A DNA stretch of 64,000 nt, from positions 3,658,001-3,722,000 of the forward strand of contig JAJQJQ010000022.1 of NCBI GenBank assembly GCA_028622995.1, in the 5' to 3' direction. This DNA comes from Panagrolaimus kolymaensis (Eukaryota > Nematoda > Chromadorea > Rhabditida > Panagrolaimidae). The notes beneath the pieces are model-generated. The model saw nothing but the letters and a program-made list of their open reading frames with translations. It did not search any database and was not told the origin of the DNA. Below are positions 27,390 through 40,463 of this stretch, piece by piece. Each line of letters begins with the position of its first letter. The stretch's first letter is position 1. Both the position numbers and the translations under genes were made by a program.

Positions 27390-28489
27390 TTAATCGAGAA
27401 GTTTTCCTGTAAGAAGTTCATACTTCATTCTTTTTCGAAAGTAATTCATTTCCACTTGACGAAATTTCAATTTTTGTTTCTTTGAGATGAATTGAGCAAA
27501 TTGACAAGCATAAACTCCACAGTCATACCAATTCATTTGTTTAGGACACTAAAAATGAAGAGTATTTAAAGAATGGACAGTGTTATTTGAAAATCATACC
27601 TTATCATTAAAAATTTCCCAATCTTCATACTCAAGACTTTGACGTCGAGCTTGTTCAACCATGAATTTTCTAAAATAAGGAATACAAAGAGTTTGAAAGA
27701 AATAAAATTTACACTAACCTGACATATTCAAGATCAATAGTGTTGTCATGACTTGAGGAATCGAAGCCACCAATGATTTTTGCGCTGAGATCAATAATAA
27801 CCATCTTCCAATGAGTATTCTTTTTGTTGATAGGAAGCAAAAGCATATCATAGTCAAAGATGTTTACACTGATCCAGTTTTCGTTTTTTTCTTCACTTCT
27901 GATGTAATTGTTATAGAAAAAACAATTGAAATTGAAAACCTAAAAATGAATATCAAATTAACTTGAATTACACATATCATCAACGCAAAAATCTTAAAGT
28001 GGTTTATTATAATATTAAAAAACATACTTTAGGTAAGCTTGAATTTGATGAAATTGATTTTGACCGTTGAGAGATGAGATCCAGATAACTGTCAATGATA
28101 ATGTCTAAAAAGGCATGGAAAAATTTTAGTCAAAAAGGAAGAAATAGTAAAAAAAAAATTACCGTTTAGCCATTGTTGAGGATTTAAGGTCGAAAAATCA
28201 TGAGCTTTGATTCTGGAGCCACATAGCTTTTCACGATGTTTTTCAAATTTCTCTCCAAATTTGTTGTTCCAGTCTAGTGGTAACCCTAAAAATGTGGTTT
28301 TAAAATTTTAGGAAATAATAAAAAGAAACTAAACTTACATGGTGTTGGTGGAGGAAAATCATCAAAATCACTATAAAAAACTATAGCCACTTCCTTTTCT
28401 TGTCGACATGTTTCATTAAGAGCATCTTTATTCATGAATGAACTATCATTTTTTACAGCTTTTTTACTTTCAAATGTAACATCCAACAT
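27390..28489 (-). CDS. Ulp1/SENP-type SUMO protease (C48)
   Basis: Exons 28489-28339, 28285-28163, 28104-28028, 27939-27719, 27669-27600 and 27548-27390 give 266 residues. The cysteine-protease fold is recognisable: substrate-binding QQWLNDIIIDSYLDLI; the catalytic His in NTHWKMVIIDL; Asp in GGFDS; Gln in CPKQMNWYDCG; and nucleophile Cys in YDCGVYAC. The end, FRKRMKYELLTGKLLD, matches SENP1/Ulp1. These enzymes process SUMO precursors and remove SUMO from targets. The protein is short, with only about 75 residues before the catalytic domain, so a regulatory N-terminus is largely absent unless upstream exons were missed. Same strand as cct-2 downstream. Confidence 0.9.
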
Positions 28490-30977
28490 GTTGAGAGAAA
28501 ACTTTTTTGAAGAATGAAAGATTGAAGAATGAAAGAAAGATTTTGGTTTTTCGATTTTTGTTTGTAATCTTCAAATTTTGTTACCATTTCCACTGAATTT
28601 TCGTGTTAAAACTTCAAAATTTGGCGCATTTTCCAAAATTTTTAATTTCCTTTTTTTGATTTTTGGAAATTTGTTTGATATTTCATTTTTTCCCCTTTTT
28701 TGTTATTTCTTATTATAGTTTTAGTGTGAAAGATAAACGGGATTAGTTCAACTTACTTTATCCATCCTGTTTTCTCCCAATATGACGTTCCGGCAGGATT
28801 CGCAAAGTCATTTAAAATGTTTGCGAAAAAAGTGATGAAAATAGTTAGTTAGTTAGTTAATTATCATCGAGAGGAAAAGAAGAAGAGAAAATTGATCGAA
28901 GTCCTTAAAAATTCAATCTGTTGTTTTAATTAAGTTTTAAAAAATTTTTAATCAAGAAAAAATTACAAGGATAAAAATGAAATTTGTTTTGTTTCCCTAA
29001 AATTTGATCGTTATTTGAAGCATTCTTTTACTTCCATGGTTAGATAATTTAAAGAATTTTTGATTTATTTACCAACAAAATTTGGGCATTTATTAAACAA
29101 GCGTTAACCAACCGGAGACGATTAGAAGAAATCGAGTCCGCGCAGTGAAACCTTCAAACTTTTTCTTCTTTTTTAAACCGGGTCTTCTTAGTCAAGGTTT
29201 TTATGAAGGAAATAATAATCCCAAAGTTGTTGTTAATGATATTCTTTCGATCGCAGCATAAATCGCGATATAAAAAAACTTATCAAGGATAACGTTTAAC
29301 AGAAAGTTTAGGTATGTAATTAAGCTTACAGTGAGTAAAAAATATTGAACATTGGTTGATTGCTGCTGCAAATTTTGAAGTTTTTAGGATATTAAAATTA
29401 GATACAAATAATCACGGACAACAACCGGAGTAGACGAAAGCATTTTGACAGGAATACTGCCATCCATCAAGCAAAAACATTCATCTTCTCGATGAACCGC
29501 CGTAGGGTTTCCAAGGAATTTGCAAAGAAGAAAAAGCCTTCCCATTTCCGTTATCAAAAAAAAAATTTCTCACCTCTTTTTCTAAAAAGTTTTTTTTATA
29601 TATGGTTGTTAATAAAAAAAATGTTTCAACGCAATCTTTTTTCTTTTTCTTTTGCAAAATGTTAGAAGGGATTTTCTCATTTATCTTATGTCAACAAGAA
29701 GCTGCTAACCCACTTATCTATTTCTTCTTATTTTTTATAATATAATAATATCCACACAAAAAGTTTTTACTTGATGCCGGTTATATCCTTTCACATGCGA
29801 TAAACGGACTATAAACACCTTAGTGATAATAAAAAAAAGTGAGTTGAGAAAAAAAACAAAAGGGAAGACAACGCCTTTATCGCTGTTTTTTTTTATTCTT
29901 TATCAATTTTTCTTTCGCAAAATTGATTCTAAAAAATTTGCCGCTGATACTGCTGCTGAAATAATTTGATACGCGCGTTGAACAAACATTTATCCTTTTG
30001 GTGTGATTAATGCATTATTATTAACAGCTAAACTTTTGTTTGATAATGTTTGAATATTGTTGATGGAAGAATAAAAATTGATGAAACGAAACAAAAATTA
30101 AATTGAAAAGCATCTTAAAAAAGAAAGATTGGTTGAAAAAAAATTTATTGAGCAAAACAAAACTTTTTAATAAAGAAAATAGCAACCGAAAAAATCATTT
30201 AAGAAATTCTCTCCTAAAAAACATATTCGACGATACAACCCTCAAATATTAGCATAAAAATTACTTACAACAACAAAAAACATTGAAACCATTTTGGTTT
30301 ATTACGAATTTTAGATGTTCGAACTCTAACACCTTTTTTTTGGCTGATAGAATATTGCAAAGTGTTAAAGATGTAACACCAATTTTAAAACCGGCTTGAT
30401 GGAGCTTATTCATCTTTTCTTTAAAACATCAAAAAGCTAAAAGAAGAGTGAGAAAACCGATTTATGATAATTTTCAACGATATGATGATTGTTAGCAAAA
30501 TAAGCTTTTGAAAGGAGTAATAAGAGGAAGCAAGATGACGCAAAAGATTAGTTGTTTACCACAAATGAATCAATTCAAAAAATGTTTAAAAATTACAGTA
30601 GTTTTTTTATGGATATTTACAACAAAATAATATTATGTTATTTTTCATATTTATTATTTCTTGGCTGAACTGCTTGATTTTTTGAAATACCGTAACATCT
30701 TTTCCCTTTTTCTTGCGGTTTTTTTTTGAAATGAAACACGCTTTGTGTGAAAGCAAAATTGAAACGTATGTACACATAACATAAGTGAGAACGCATAGAA
30801 AAAACAGAGAAAAATTTGCAGGCATTGATCATGGTTTAACGGCGGTGAAAACGAAAGGGAAAAAAGTCGAGATTTTTTTGCACGCACCGCCTTTGGTCGC
30901 CATTGTGGCGTGCCTGAGGCGTTTGCATGAAGCTGATGTTGAAAAATGACCTGCACCGCCCCTTAAGCTATAGCCAC
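28490..30977. other. 2.5-kb intergenic region upstream of the cuticlin gene
   Basis: AT-rich with A and T runs. No supported gene on either strand. The distal 120 bp (about 30840-30960) is notably less AT-rich and directly precedes the cuticlin TATA box, so it is the likely core promoter region. Confidence 0.45.
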
Positions 30978-30986
30978 TATATATAA
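30978..30986 (+). promoter_or_regulatory. TATA box of cuticlin gene
   Basis: TATATATAA about 100 bp upstream of the cuticlin ATG, in a locally GC-richer context. Transcription would start near 31010, leaving a 5' UTR of about 75 bases. Confidence 0.6.
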
Positions 30987-31084
30987 TGGATTCCATAGCG
31001 AGATTATCATCATCCGCTTGCTTTCATCACTTCATTGTTTGGAAGCGGCTCACATCAGCTGCATCTTGTATTGCGGTAAAAAAA

Positions 31085-32406
31085 ATGTTTCGTCATTTAC
31101 TTCTAGCTTTTGCACTTTTTGGCGCTTGCGTCGCTATTCCCGTTGATAACGGTGTTGAAGGTGAACCCGAAATTGAATGCGGTCCAACTTCCATCACTGT
31201 TAACTTTAACACTCGTAATCCTTTTGAAGGACACGTTTACGTTAAAGGACTTTTCGATCAAGATGGTTGCCGCAGTGATGAAAACGGTCGACAAGTTGCT
31301 GGTATTGAACTTCCATTTGATTCTTGCAACGTTGCTCGTACCCGTTCTTTGAATCCTCGTGGTGTTTTCGTTACCACCACCGTTGTTATTTCATTCCATC
31401 CTCAATTCGTCACTAAAGTCGATCGTGCTTATCGCGTTCAATGCTTCTACATGGAAGCCGATAAAACAGTCTCAGCTCAAATCGAAGTATCTGATCTTAC
31501 CACCGCTTTCCAAACTCAAGTTGTTCCCATGCCTATCTGTCGTTACGAAGTAAGATCCCTTAAATATTTACATATTTCCTTTCATTAATATAAATTTTCT
31601 TTAAAGATTCTCGAAGGAGGACCATCTGGCCAACCCATCCAATTTGCTACCATCGGTCAACAAGTTTACCACCGTTGGACTTGTGATTCCGAAACCGTTG
31701 ATACTTTCTGCGCTGTTGTTCACTCATGCACCGTTGATGATGGAAACGGTGATGTTGTTCAAATCCTTAATGAAGATGGTTGCGCCCTTGACAAATTCTT
31801 GCTTAACAATCTTGAATACCCTACCGATCTTATGGCTGGTCAAGAAGCTCACGTTTACAAATATGCTGATCGTGCTCAACTCTTCTATCAATGCCAAATT
31901 AGCATTACCATCAAAGAACCCAACTCAGAATGTGCTCGCCCACAATGCGCTGAACCCGCTGGATTTGGTGCCCGCAAACTTGGTGGTGGTGCCGCTGGCG
32001 CTGCTCCAGCTGATGCTAATTCCACAACAGCTGCTGCTGGCGCTGCTGCTGCTCCCGCTCAGCTTCGTCTTCTCAAGCGTGATGCTGGATTCGATAACAC
32101 CCTTGATGTCCGTGCTGAAATCAACACTCTTGATATCACCGAAGAAGTTGGTTTTCCTCCATTTTAACTCGCTTTACTATTAATTAATTATTTTAGGATA
32201 ATTCACTCCCAGAAATCCTTAGACAACGCAATTCCGCTCCTTCAATTGAAAACTATTCTTCACCAATTCATAGAAGTCGTCAAGCTGAAAATGGCGTATG
32301 CATGAGTGTCTTTGGTTTCTCAACCTTCCTTGGTATGGCTGGTCTCCTCCTTGCTTCCACCGTTATTGCCATTAGCTATGCCCTTCGCCCTCAAACCAAG
32401 GCTTAA
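31085..32406 (+). CDS. cuticlin, CUT-1 type zona pellucida (ZP) domain protein
   Basis: Exons 31085-31549, 31607-32146 and 32197-32406 sum to 1215 bases, 404 residues. Signal peptide MFRHLLLAFALFGACVA, then the CUT-1-type ZP domain (~25-265). Clear segments are ECGPTSITVNFNTRNPFEGH, PRGVFVTTTVVISFHPQFVT, VYHRWTCDSETVDTFCAVVH, and CALDKFLLNNLEYPTDL. An Ala/Gly-rich linker, a basic processing-like site (RLLKR) and a C-terminal membrane anchor (FSTFLGMAGLLLASTVIAIS) follow. Cuticlins polymerise into the insoluble cuticle layer under the seam cells, forming alae (family knowledge). Codon use is visibly more GC-rich than neighbouring genes, suggesting high expression. The last intron has an atypical GTTGGT donor. 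Confidence 0.93.
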
Positions 32407-33970
32407 ACAACCCACAAAAAGCTTATTTATATTACCACCATGAGTCATTGTTCTCAATAAGTTTTATTATTACCGTGCAATAGATTTTCGTTTTCGAGCG
32501 ATGATCAACACCAAACCCTTAAATTTTATTTGTTTTTAACTTAAGAGCCATACATTATTTACTTCTTCTTCTTCTTTTTAAATGCCTGACAATGTGCAAT
32601 ACTTGTATTTTATTAAAATGCGGCAGTGATATTTTTTTCGTTATTATACCATTTTTATATAAATATCTATGTTTTTTAATTGTTTTATTTCTATTTTTTG
32701 ACAAGAAAAAATGAAAATGAAAAAATTGATAAATGAGGTCGCTAAAAATATTAATATGAAAACATTAATAAAAAATCCGGTTACACTTGCTCCAGCGATG
32801 CAAGGTCTAGCTTCCCTTTGCTGCCTCTCTGCAAATTTTAATCAATCACTCAAATCCCGGATCTTTTCTTGATTTTTCAGCTTTGCCGGTTTCATTTTCA
32901 TAAAAAATGCCGCAGGCAAAAAACATTCATCTTTATCCTTCAAAAGCTTCTTATTTTCACCAAAAATGAAAGAAAAGTGTTTTATCCTTTTTTGATTTAT
33001 CCCTATCAAATTAACGGGATTTAAAAAACAAATCCGTTCTTCACTTCTTTTTTTTGAAAAGATTTATTTCATTAAACTATTTTTTACTTTGAAAAATAAA
33101 AAAGCGTTTCGCATTTCACTTTTTTTTCTGTTTTAATCTTTCCGATGAAAGGGAACATAATTTATCTTTGTGTTTTTTTATTTCTGTAGCAAATCAACAA
33201 CGCCTAAAGGCAGTGGCACAAAAAAAGGATTTAGAGCAATTTTAAAATAACAATAATGAAAAAAGTTCCTTCTTTATAAAATAAAACAATAAATCAACGT
33301 TCACCTTTACAAAGACAGTATATTTATTCAAAAAAAATTACCAAAATTCATTAAAAAGCTGAGACGAAATTGAAGATAAAAAAATGGTACGATAAAATTC
33401 TCCAAAGATGGACGCTAAAAAATATGACTAATAATAACAGTTTTCTGATCTTCGAAAATTAAATTTAATTTTATGAAAATTCATTTTTAAATAATTTTTT
33501 ACATAATAAAATCTTATTACAAAAATTTTATACTGATTAACCACAGCGATGAGAGCATTGATAATTTGATCAAAGACTTCTTAAATGTTGATAGTATTTA
33601 AACGTTGAAAGTGTAAAAGCTTTTGGAGAATCAGTGAAACGAATACGACATTTTGTTTTGAGACGTTCACTTTTATTATCATAAAGCAACCTAACACCCG
33701 AACGATGAGCTCCTGTCGGACAAACTACAAGATATTGCCCTTCTCGAGGATTCAATTTCAAAGCATATTTTCTTACAAAAGTGTAAAAAGCGTAATGATT
33801 AAAAATTTAAAAAAAAAATTTGCTCTCTTTTGTATTAGTTAAATTCTTTTGCAACTCATTTTTCATGATTTATTTTTTATAAAATGCATATGTATTTTTA
33901 GAAAATAATTTATTACATGGTATTTTTATAATAAGCGTGTATCGAAAAAAGGAAAATCTCAAAGCTTCTT
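32407..33970. other. 1.5-kb intergenic region after the cuticlin
   Basis: Cuticlin 3' UTR followed by AT-rich sequence. It contains the minus-strand frame described at 33570-33790 and nothing else I can support. Confidence 0.45.
33570..33790 (-). pseudogene. lone exon-like frame, unrecognised
   Basis: A frame opening at a possible 3' splice site (TTTTGTAAG) reads KYALKLNPREGQYLVVCPTG and continues about 45 residues to a stop. The composition is protein-like. There is no credible upstream exon: the next minus-strand gene ends at 33971 with its own stop. Possibly a gene remnant or the last exon of an unpredicted gene. Confidence 0.25.
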
Positions 33971-34743
33971 TTAAACTTTCAATAATTTCATTCTCAAGGT
34001 TGAATAGTTTTGTTGTAATTCACTTAAAGTAGATGATTTAAGCGTAATTCCACGGATGCCACGTTCTCGTAGCTCTAACAGTTGTTCAATTTCATCATTA
34101 ACTTCATGAGATAAAAATGTAGCAATTTTTTGAATTTCAACCTAAAACATAATTTTGATTTTTAAAGCTTTCGGGAACCAAAGATTAAAAAAATTATTAC
34201 ATAAAATTTGTTAACTTCAAGTAGAAAATTTAGTCGTTCTTCGCTTATTGTGCAAGCATCAATTCCTTCTCGAACTGCGGAAATCAACGACATTAATGCA
34301 TCATCAGCTTCAAGAAGTAAAGGCCAGATGTGATCTTGATAATAACCGATATCTTCGCGAGATGGCTCTTTTCGACCATCAACAGTATCTATGAGACTTA
34401 GAAGTCGTTCAGATGCCATTAAAAGCTGAAAAATGCATCGAATTAAATGAACTCCGATTTTTGTGGTATAAAAATAAATATAAAGCATTCTTCTTTTAAT
34501 TAAGGGCCTTTAAGTAAAGAAATTTTAGAAAAATTTGCTAGATTAATTGATAAATTCATAGTGATAAATATTTATTTAAAATTAACAAAGTCTTACTTCA
34601 GCTTGAATTTTTTCTGCCATTGAAATAAGCCTTTCACGGCTCAAACTTATATCATTATTCTCAACTTCCGATACAGTATCGTCATTAGTTGCTGAAAAGG
34701 GTTCTTGAAGATAAGTTCTTCTGAGACCACCAAATTGTGCCAT
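33971..34743 (-). CDS. small helical protein of unknown function
   Basis: Exons 34743-34597, 34425-34201 and 34141-33971 give 180 residues with clean phase-0 joins. The sequence is predicted mostly alpha-helical with heptad-like spacing (AEKIQAELLMASERLLSLID, LEADDALMSLISAVREGID, ISEERLNFLLEVNKFYVEIQ, VNDEIEQLLELRERGIRGI). There is no signal peptide or membrane segment. I do not recognise the family; a subunit of a coiled-coil complex is possible. The start is the first ATG in frame (MAQFGGLRR). Confidence 0.7.
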
Positions 34744-35171
34744 AACTTTTAATAGAGTACTTGAATTCAATCAATAAATAAAATTTCAAAATTTTAACAG
34801 CTTTTCAAAAAAAGAACGCCACACACATCCAAGAAATCAAAATGAAATCTTTTCATTCTTTTTTTTATAAAAAAGCCGATGGACACTCCCGAGCTCATTT
34901 CGGAAAAAAGAGTAGTGACCCGCTCTCATTTTCATCTTCAAAGAAGCGTGAATATAATTAAATTAAATTTCGAGATCGGTTCTTTTATCGAAGAAAAGAA
35001 CAAAGAAAAAAGAAAAGAAAAAATTGTTCATGTGTCTATCTTTTCACTGTTTTGGGATAATAAAAAAAAAATTAATTTCATCGTTTATTATTAAATTTTT
35101 TTCAAGCGTTTATATGTAAAGCAAAATTTAACAAATAGTTTTTCATAAAATCAATCCGTCAATATTTATTC
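34744..35171. other. gap between helical-protein gene and ABC transporter
   Basis: About 430 bp between two minus-strand genes, carrying the transporter 3' UTR. Only an A/T-rich, Lys-rich shadow frame is present. Confidence 0.4.
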
Positions 35172-38100
35172 TTATCCATTGAGGTCTTGCTTTTTAATGA
35201 GTTCATAATATCTTCCTTTTTTAGCCATCAAAGCTGCATGACTTCCCGATTCTTGAACCCTTCCATGTTCGATATATAAAATTACATCACTATTCTGAAT
35301 AGAACTCAATCGATGCGCAATTGTAATGCATGTTCGACCTTCCCTTGCTTTGTCAAGAGCTTCTTGTACGGCTCTTTCAGATTCAGAATCCAATGCAGAT
35401 GTGGCTTCATCAAGGAGAAGGATCTAAAAAAATATTGATATTTTAATGGAATCTTTATTATTGAATAAGCAAACCTTGGGATCTCTAACTAATGCTCTTG
35501 CAATTGCAATTCTCTGCTTTTGACCGCCACTCATTTGCGTGCCTTTTTCGCCAACTTCTGTATCAATTCCAGCGGGTAAATTAGAAATGAATCTTTGAGC
35601 GTTTGCAAGGGTTAATGCAGCTTGAATTTGTTCTTCAGTGACTTGACCTTTAAGACCGAAACAAACATTATCACGAATTGTTCCAGCAAATAATCGAGGC
35701 TCTTGACCAACGAGAGCCATTTGAGTTCGTAAATGATCCAATGAAATATCTCGAACATCTTTTCCATCTATCCTTAAATGTCCACCGGTGACATCATAGA
35801 ATCTTTCCAACATGGCAATTATGGTACTCTTTCCAGTACCTGATGGACCAACCAAGGCTACAGTCTGGCCCCGAAGTGCCGTAAAATTAAGATCAACCAT
35901 AACAGGTTGATTGGTTTTTTGGGGATATGTAAATTTGACGCTTTCAAAGAAAATGTTTCCACGAATTTCAGCTTTTTCTCCAACACTTGAATCACCGGTT
36001 ATAGGTTTGCGGAAAATCATTGCGAAAAGAAGTTTTGCTGATGAGTTTGCTTTAACAAATTCAGGGAAATATGAAGCTGAATTCATAATTGCAACAGCTG
36101 CAAGAAACATGACAACAACGGCTCTAAAATTCAAATAATTATTTTTTGTTATTCTGTTAATCTAAAAAGAATCAAGGGCAGTATTTTCCCTCAAATGAAT
36201 TTTAAATGTTCATGAATCATGTTAAAAAACAAACTTACTGGAAAACATCAGAAGCAGATTTTTGATTTCTACTAATAATATGAATTCCAAGAGCATAGCA
36301 AACGGCGCACATGTAAAATAAGAAGCTTTGGGTTAAAGCATTATTTGCAGATTCGTAATAACATTTAACCATTTCAGCATTCTTTTGTCTTTTACTCGCT
36401 TTCACATATCGTTTATTAAAATATGGTTCTCTCGTCAATAATTGAATTGTTCGAACATTTTCAATAATTTCAATTGCAATTCTTCCTGCTTCATCGCTTT
36501 GGGCTAATCTCATATTTGTTATCATAACACGATGAGCAAGGAATAATTGAGCGATGGTAAGAAAGATTAACATCAAAATTCCAAGTAGAGTTACTTGCCA
36601 GGAATAAATAAAACCAATAATAATTGAAACAATGACAGCTGTGATACCATAAATGACTTGCATCATCCGTGAATCAACTACAGCTTTAACGTTAGGGGCA
36701 TCGGAAGCTAACCTTGTAATCCTAAAAAAGAAATAAGATTGTCGACGTTCTTTTTTTTAGTATGCTTACAATTTTCCAGCTGTATGAGTTGGATTATCAA
36801 AATATCCTGCGTCTTGATATAATATGCTTCGAAATGCCGCAACTCGAAGATTTAAAATTAAATTTTCTGATGCATATGCAAAAAAAATTCCCTAAAAGTT
36901 TGCCTTGATTGAATTTATTAATTTTGGTGAAACTAACGCTAAACAGTTGGAAAACAAATGTTCCAACGCCGATTCCCAAAAATATTCCCAAAGCTCGAAC
37001 GCAGCGATTCATCATATGTCCAGGATCAGTTGGAAGATATTCAAAAGATGCAAAAACATATGTAAAAGTTAAAGCAAGGGCGGGAAGTTCGACACCACGA
37101 ATGGTCGCAGAAATGAAGCCCAAAATAATCCATAAATATTGTCCTTGCTAAAAATATTTTTGTAAAGGTCTGTTAGAATATTTTGCGAAAAAAAATCTTA
37201 CAGCATTTTTATAAACAGTGATAATATTATAGTTTTCATTTGCATTATCATCTTCCATTGTCGCTACAACATTAACATGAGGATTAATGTCATCGGGACT
37301 TTTACCAAATGAATCAAATGAGGAAAGAGGAATTTGATGTTGTCGTCGGCTCATGCTATCATTAATTGAAGCACCTCGAACAAATGCCTCTCTACCATAA
37401 ATACTGCCTCCAGCTGAACTTGATTTTCGACTAATGTCATCATATTGTTTTGCTGGAAGGATGCTTGTATCTGGAGGATAATCATAAGTTGGGATTCTCT
37501 GTTCAGGGAAAGCTGGTTCAAGTTCAATTTCTTCTTCAGATTCATCTGCATCTTCGGGTAAAAATTGTTGAGCTTTGACCAAATCAGCATACCTTCCGCC
37601 TAAAGCCTAAAAAAATCAATAATAAAAAAGCATAAAGTGAAAAAGTAAAATAAAACATACCACAAGTTGGTGATGCGTTCCTTGTTCAGCGATTTCACCT
37701 TTTTCAAATACAACAATTTTATCTGCATTTCTAATGGTGGAAAGTCGATGGGCAATAACAATGGTTGATCGGCCTTTCGCAGCATTATCCAATGCAATTT
37801 GAACCACGGATTCACTTTGTGCATCCAAAGCTGATGTAGCTTCATCTAGTAGCAATACTTTAGGATCACGAGCGAGAGTCCTTGCAATTGCAACTCGTTG
37901 TTTTTGTCCACCAGAAAGTTGAACTCCTCCATCTCCAATTAATGTATCATATCCATTTGGAAGAGTTTTAATAAAATCATGCGCATTAGCCATTTTACAA
38001 ACTTCTACCATTCGTTCTCGAGTGCAATCAGGAAAACCAATTCGAAGATTTTCAGCAATTGTATCATTGAAAAGGATTGGCTCCTGTTGGACGATGCCCA

Positions 38101-40463
38101 CAATATGGCGTAAATGTTCAATATTTAATTGACGAACATCAATTCCATCAATGGTAACGGAACCTGCTTCAGGTTCATAAAGTCTTGTCAATAAACCAAC
38201 AGAAGTAGATTTGCCACATCCTGAATGACCAAGGAGAGCAACAGTTTGTCCAGGTTTGATGATGAGATTAAGACCATTGAGGACTTTAGCATTCTTTCGA
38301 GTGGGATAATGGAAATGAACATTTTTAAATTCAACGAGTCCAACAGGGTTAGTTAAGCGTTCACCAACTTGGGAATAGGCATCAATTTTTGGAACTCTTT
38401 CAATTGTTTCATAAATTGCAGCTGCTGCGACACGAGCATTTCTACAATTAAATTATTCTTAAACCATTTTTAAAATGATTGGGACAACTTACAGTAAAAC
38501 CATTAAATGCGGTGAAATAAGACCAAGGAAATAAGCACCGAGCAATTGACTCATTACACATATAAAGACGTCGCCGGGGTTTTTGAAGATTCCAACTTTA
38601 AGAAGATATGCACCATAAAGAATACCAGATCCAAGGAAAGTAAATAAAATGAAGAAAAACAAGCCACCTAAGAAACCGCTCCAATAACCTTTTTCAATTC
38701 CAAATTTTTTGCCTCTACTAAGTTCAGTTTCATATCGATCAACCATTTCCATTTGGCCATTGAAAGCTTGAACGGTTCGGACTCCAAGAATTGATTCCTC
38801 TGCGATGGCTCCAGCTTTTCCAAGACCTCCTAATTCTTTCATAGTTGTTGAACTCATTTTTTGAGATAAAAATGACATAACTATACAAGTTGCAGGTGCA
38901 ACACCAAGCATGAGTAAAGAAAGTCTCCATTCATAAATAAAACTGATGATAATAGCTGCAACATACATAGCGGCGCCACGAAGAAGAAGGCCAAGTTTCT
39001 CACCAATACCTTCACGAATGCGTTCAACATTACTAAAAAAAAGTTGGAAATTTTCACTAATCTTTTGAAATTTTACACTTACTCATTCAATCTGGTAGTT
39101 AATGTACCACTGTGATTTTTCTGAAAATATTTTAAAGTAATAAATTAATCATTACGAAAAGTAACTAACATCAAACCATCCCGCATTTTGTCTAATGATT
39201 GATTCCACATATTTATATCTCAATTTGGATATAATTCGATTACAAACAGTTTGAAAACAAAAGTATTGAAAAAAATTCACGAGAGAACATGCAATTCCAA
39301 GGCCAACAAATATGTACTTGAGAAAAAAAATTAGGATAAATAATTTTTTATGAATGTCAAAAAATTGTTTTTACTTACAACGTTCTCATAGGCTTTAGGT
39401 CTGAATTGAGGAGTATTCGGTGGAAATGTAATAAGTACATTTGTAATACGACCTTAAAATACAATATTATGAGTTATTCATAAATTATTTAGAGATAAAA
39501 ATGTACCTGAAACTAGAGCCAAAACGGGTTGTGCAATTCCAGCTGCGATGGCACAAAGAAGACCAATGGTTAATAATAAATAATCAAATGGTTTTGCATA
39601 AATAAACTAAAAAAAGTATTGTTTTTTTTGCTGCAAATTTCATGAAATTATAATTTAAAGTTTTAATAATTTATACGATTTTGATATTGCGACTATAATT
39701 AGAATTTGTTTTTGTTGCTACTTTTGATGTTCGCATGTTTACTTTTGTTTTATTCTTTTACTTTTAAGCTCAAAGGTATCTTTGTTTTGAAAAAAAAAGG
39801 AACAACGCTAACTTTGTCATCAAAAAAGAAAAATATGTACTTGTTGTTGACATTTGACGCTTTCACCAAATGATTGTCTCAAGAGCTAAAGCGAGAACAA
39901 GCTTCAAGCTTAAATTGTTAATCGCTATTGTAGCCCTTTTTTCCTCCAAGTCAGAAGTAAGAAAAAAGAAATCACAAGCTTTAAACAACGGAAGAATATT
40001 AAAAAAAATTTGATTGCATCATCTTGGATAATATTGTTTTGGAAAAATGAGAAGTAAATTTAAAAAAATTGGAATCGAAAAGAGTTTTTGAATTTTCGCA
40101 ATTTAAAACTTTTTACTGCTTTTAAATTTTAAATCACACTACAAATCATACACTTACCAATCCAGCTACCGAAACAGGTTTATGTTCAAGCTTTTGTGTT
40201 GCAAGATCAGTACTGTAAAAAGAGAAAAATAATAATTAAAATAAAATACTCAAAAAAAATTTAGCTTACCGACATAAAAGAATATTAATTATTCTTTCAG
40301 CCATAGATGGTTCATATAAAATTTTAGGAGCATCTTCATCTTCATCATCATAAACTGGGGGTGAGAATGCTACTTCCGAAAGGCTATTAACATCAATCTT
40401 TTTAGCAACATAAGATGATGGAGCATCGATAGCCGACTCCGAAGTGGGATGAACCCTTGTCAT
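35172..40463 (-). CDS. P-glycoprotein-type full ABC transporter (ABCB)
   Basis: Many short exons give a full TMD-NBD-TMD-NBD transporter of well over 1100 residues. The first exon (40463-40270) is cytosolic and acidic. TMD1 has typical helices ([40 protein letters not shown]). NBD1 carries Walker [10 protein letters not shown], signature LSGGQKQR and Walker [14 protein letters not shown] charged linker ([11 protein letters not shown]) leads to TMD2 and NBD2 with Walker [10 protein letters not shown], signature [16 protein letters not shown] and the switch His in ITIAHRLSS. Both ATP sites look intact. Such pumps export xenobiotics and drugs across apical membranes. The TM1-TM2 loop is short. 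Which pgp paralogue it is cannot be told from the sequence alone. A TTTACAG acceptor lies about 27 nt before the ATG. Confidence 0.94.
39609..40157 (-). other. long intron of the ABC transporter
   Basis: About 550 bp, from GTAAGTG after '...VAGL' to TTTTAG before '[11 protein letters not shown]'. Other introns of the gene are ~40-90 bp. No coding content; a first-intron regulatory role is possible. Confidence 0.6.

Noticed and set aside
30607..30956. Overlapping minus-strand frames upstream of the cuticlin
   Set aside because: They overlap the probable cuticlin promoter and lack any protein-like signal.
30986..31084. N-terminal extension of the cuticlin from an upstream in-frame ATG
   Set aside because: It would bury the signal peptide 33 residues inside the protein and starts too close to the TATA box.
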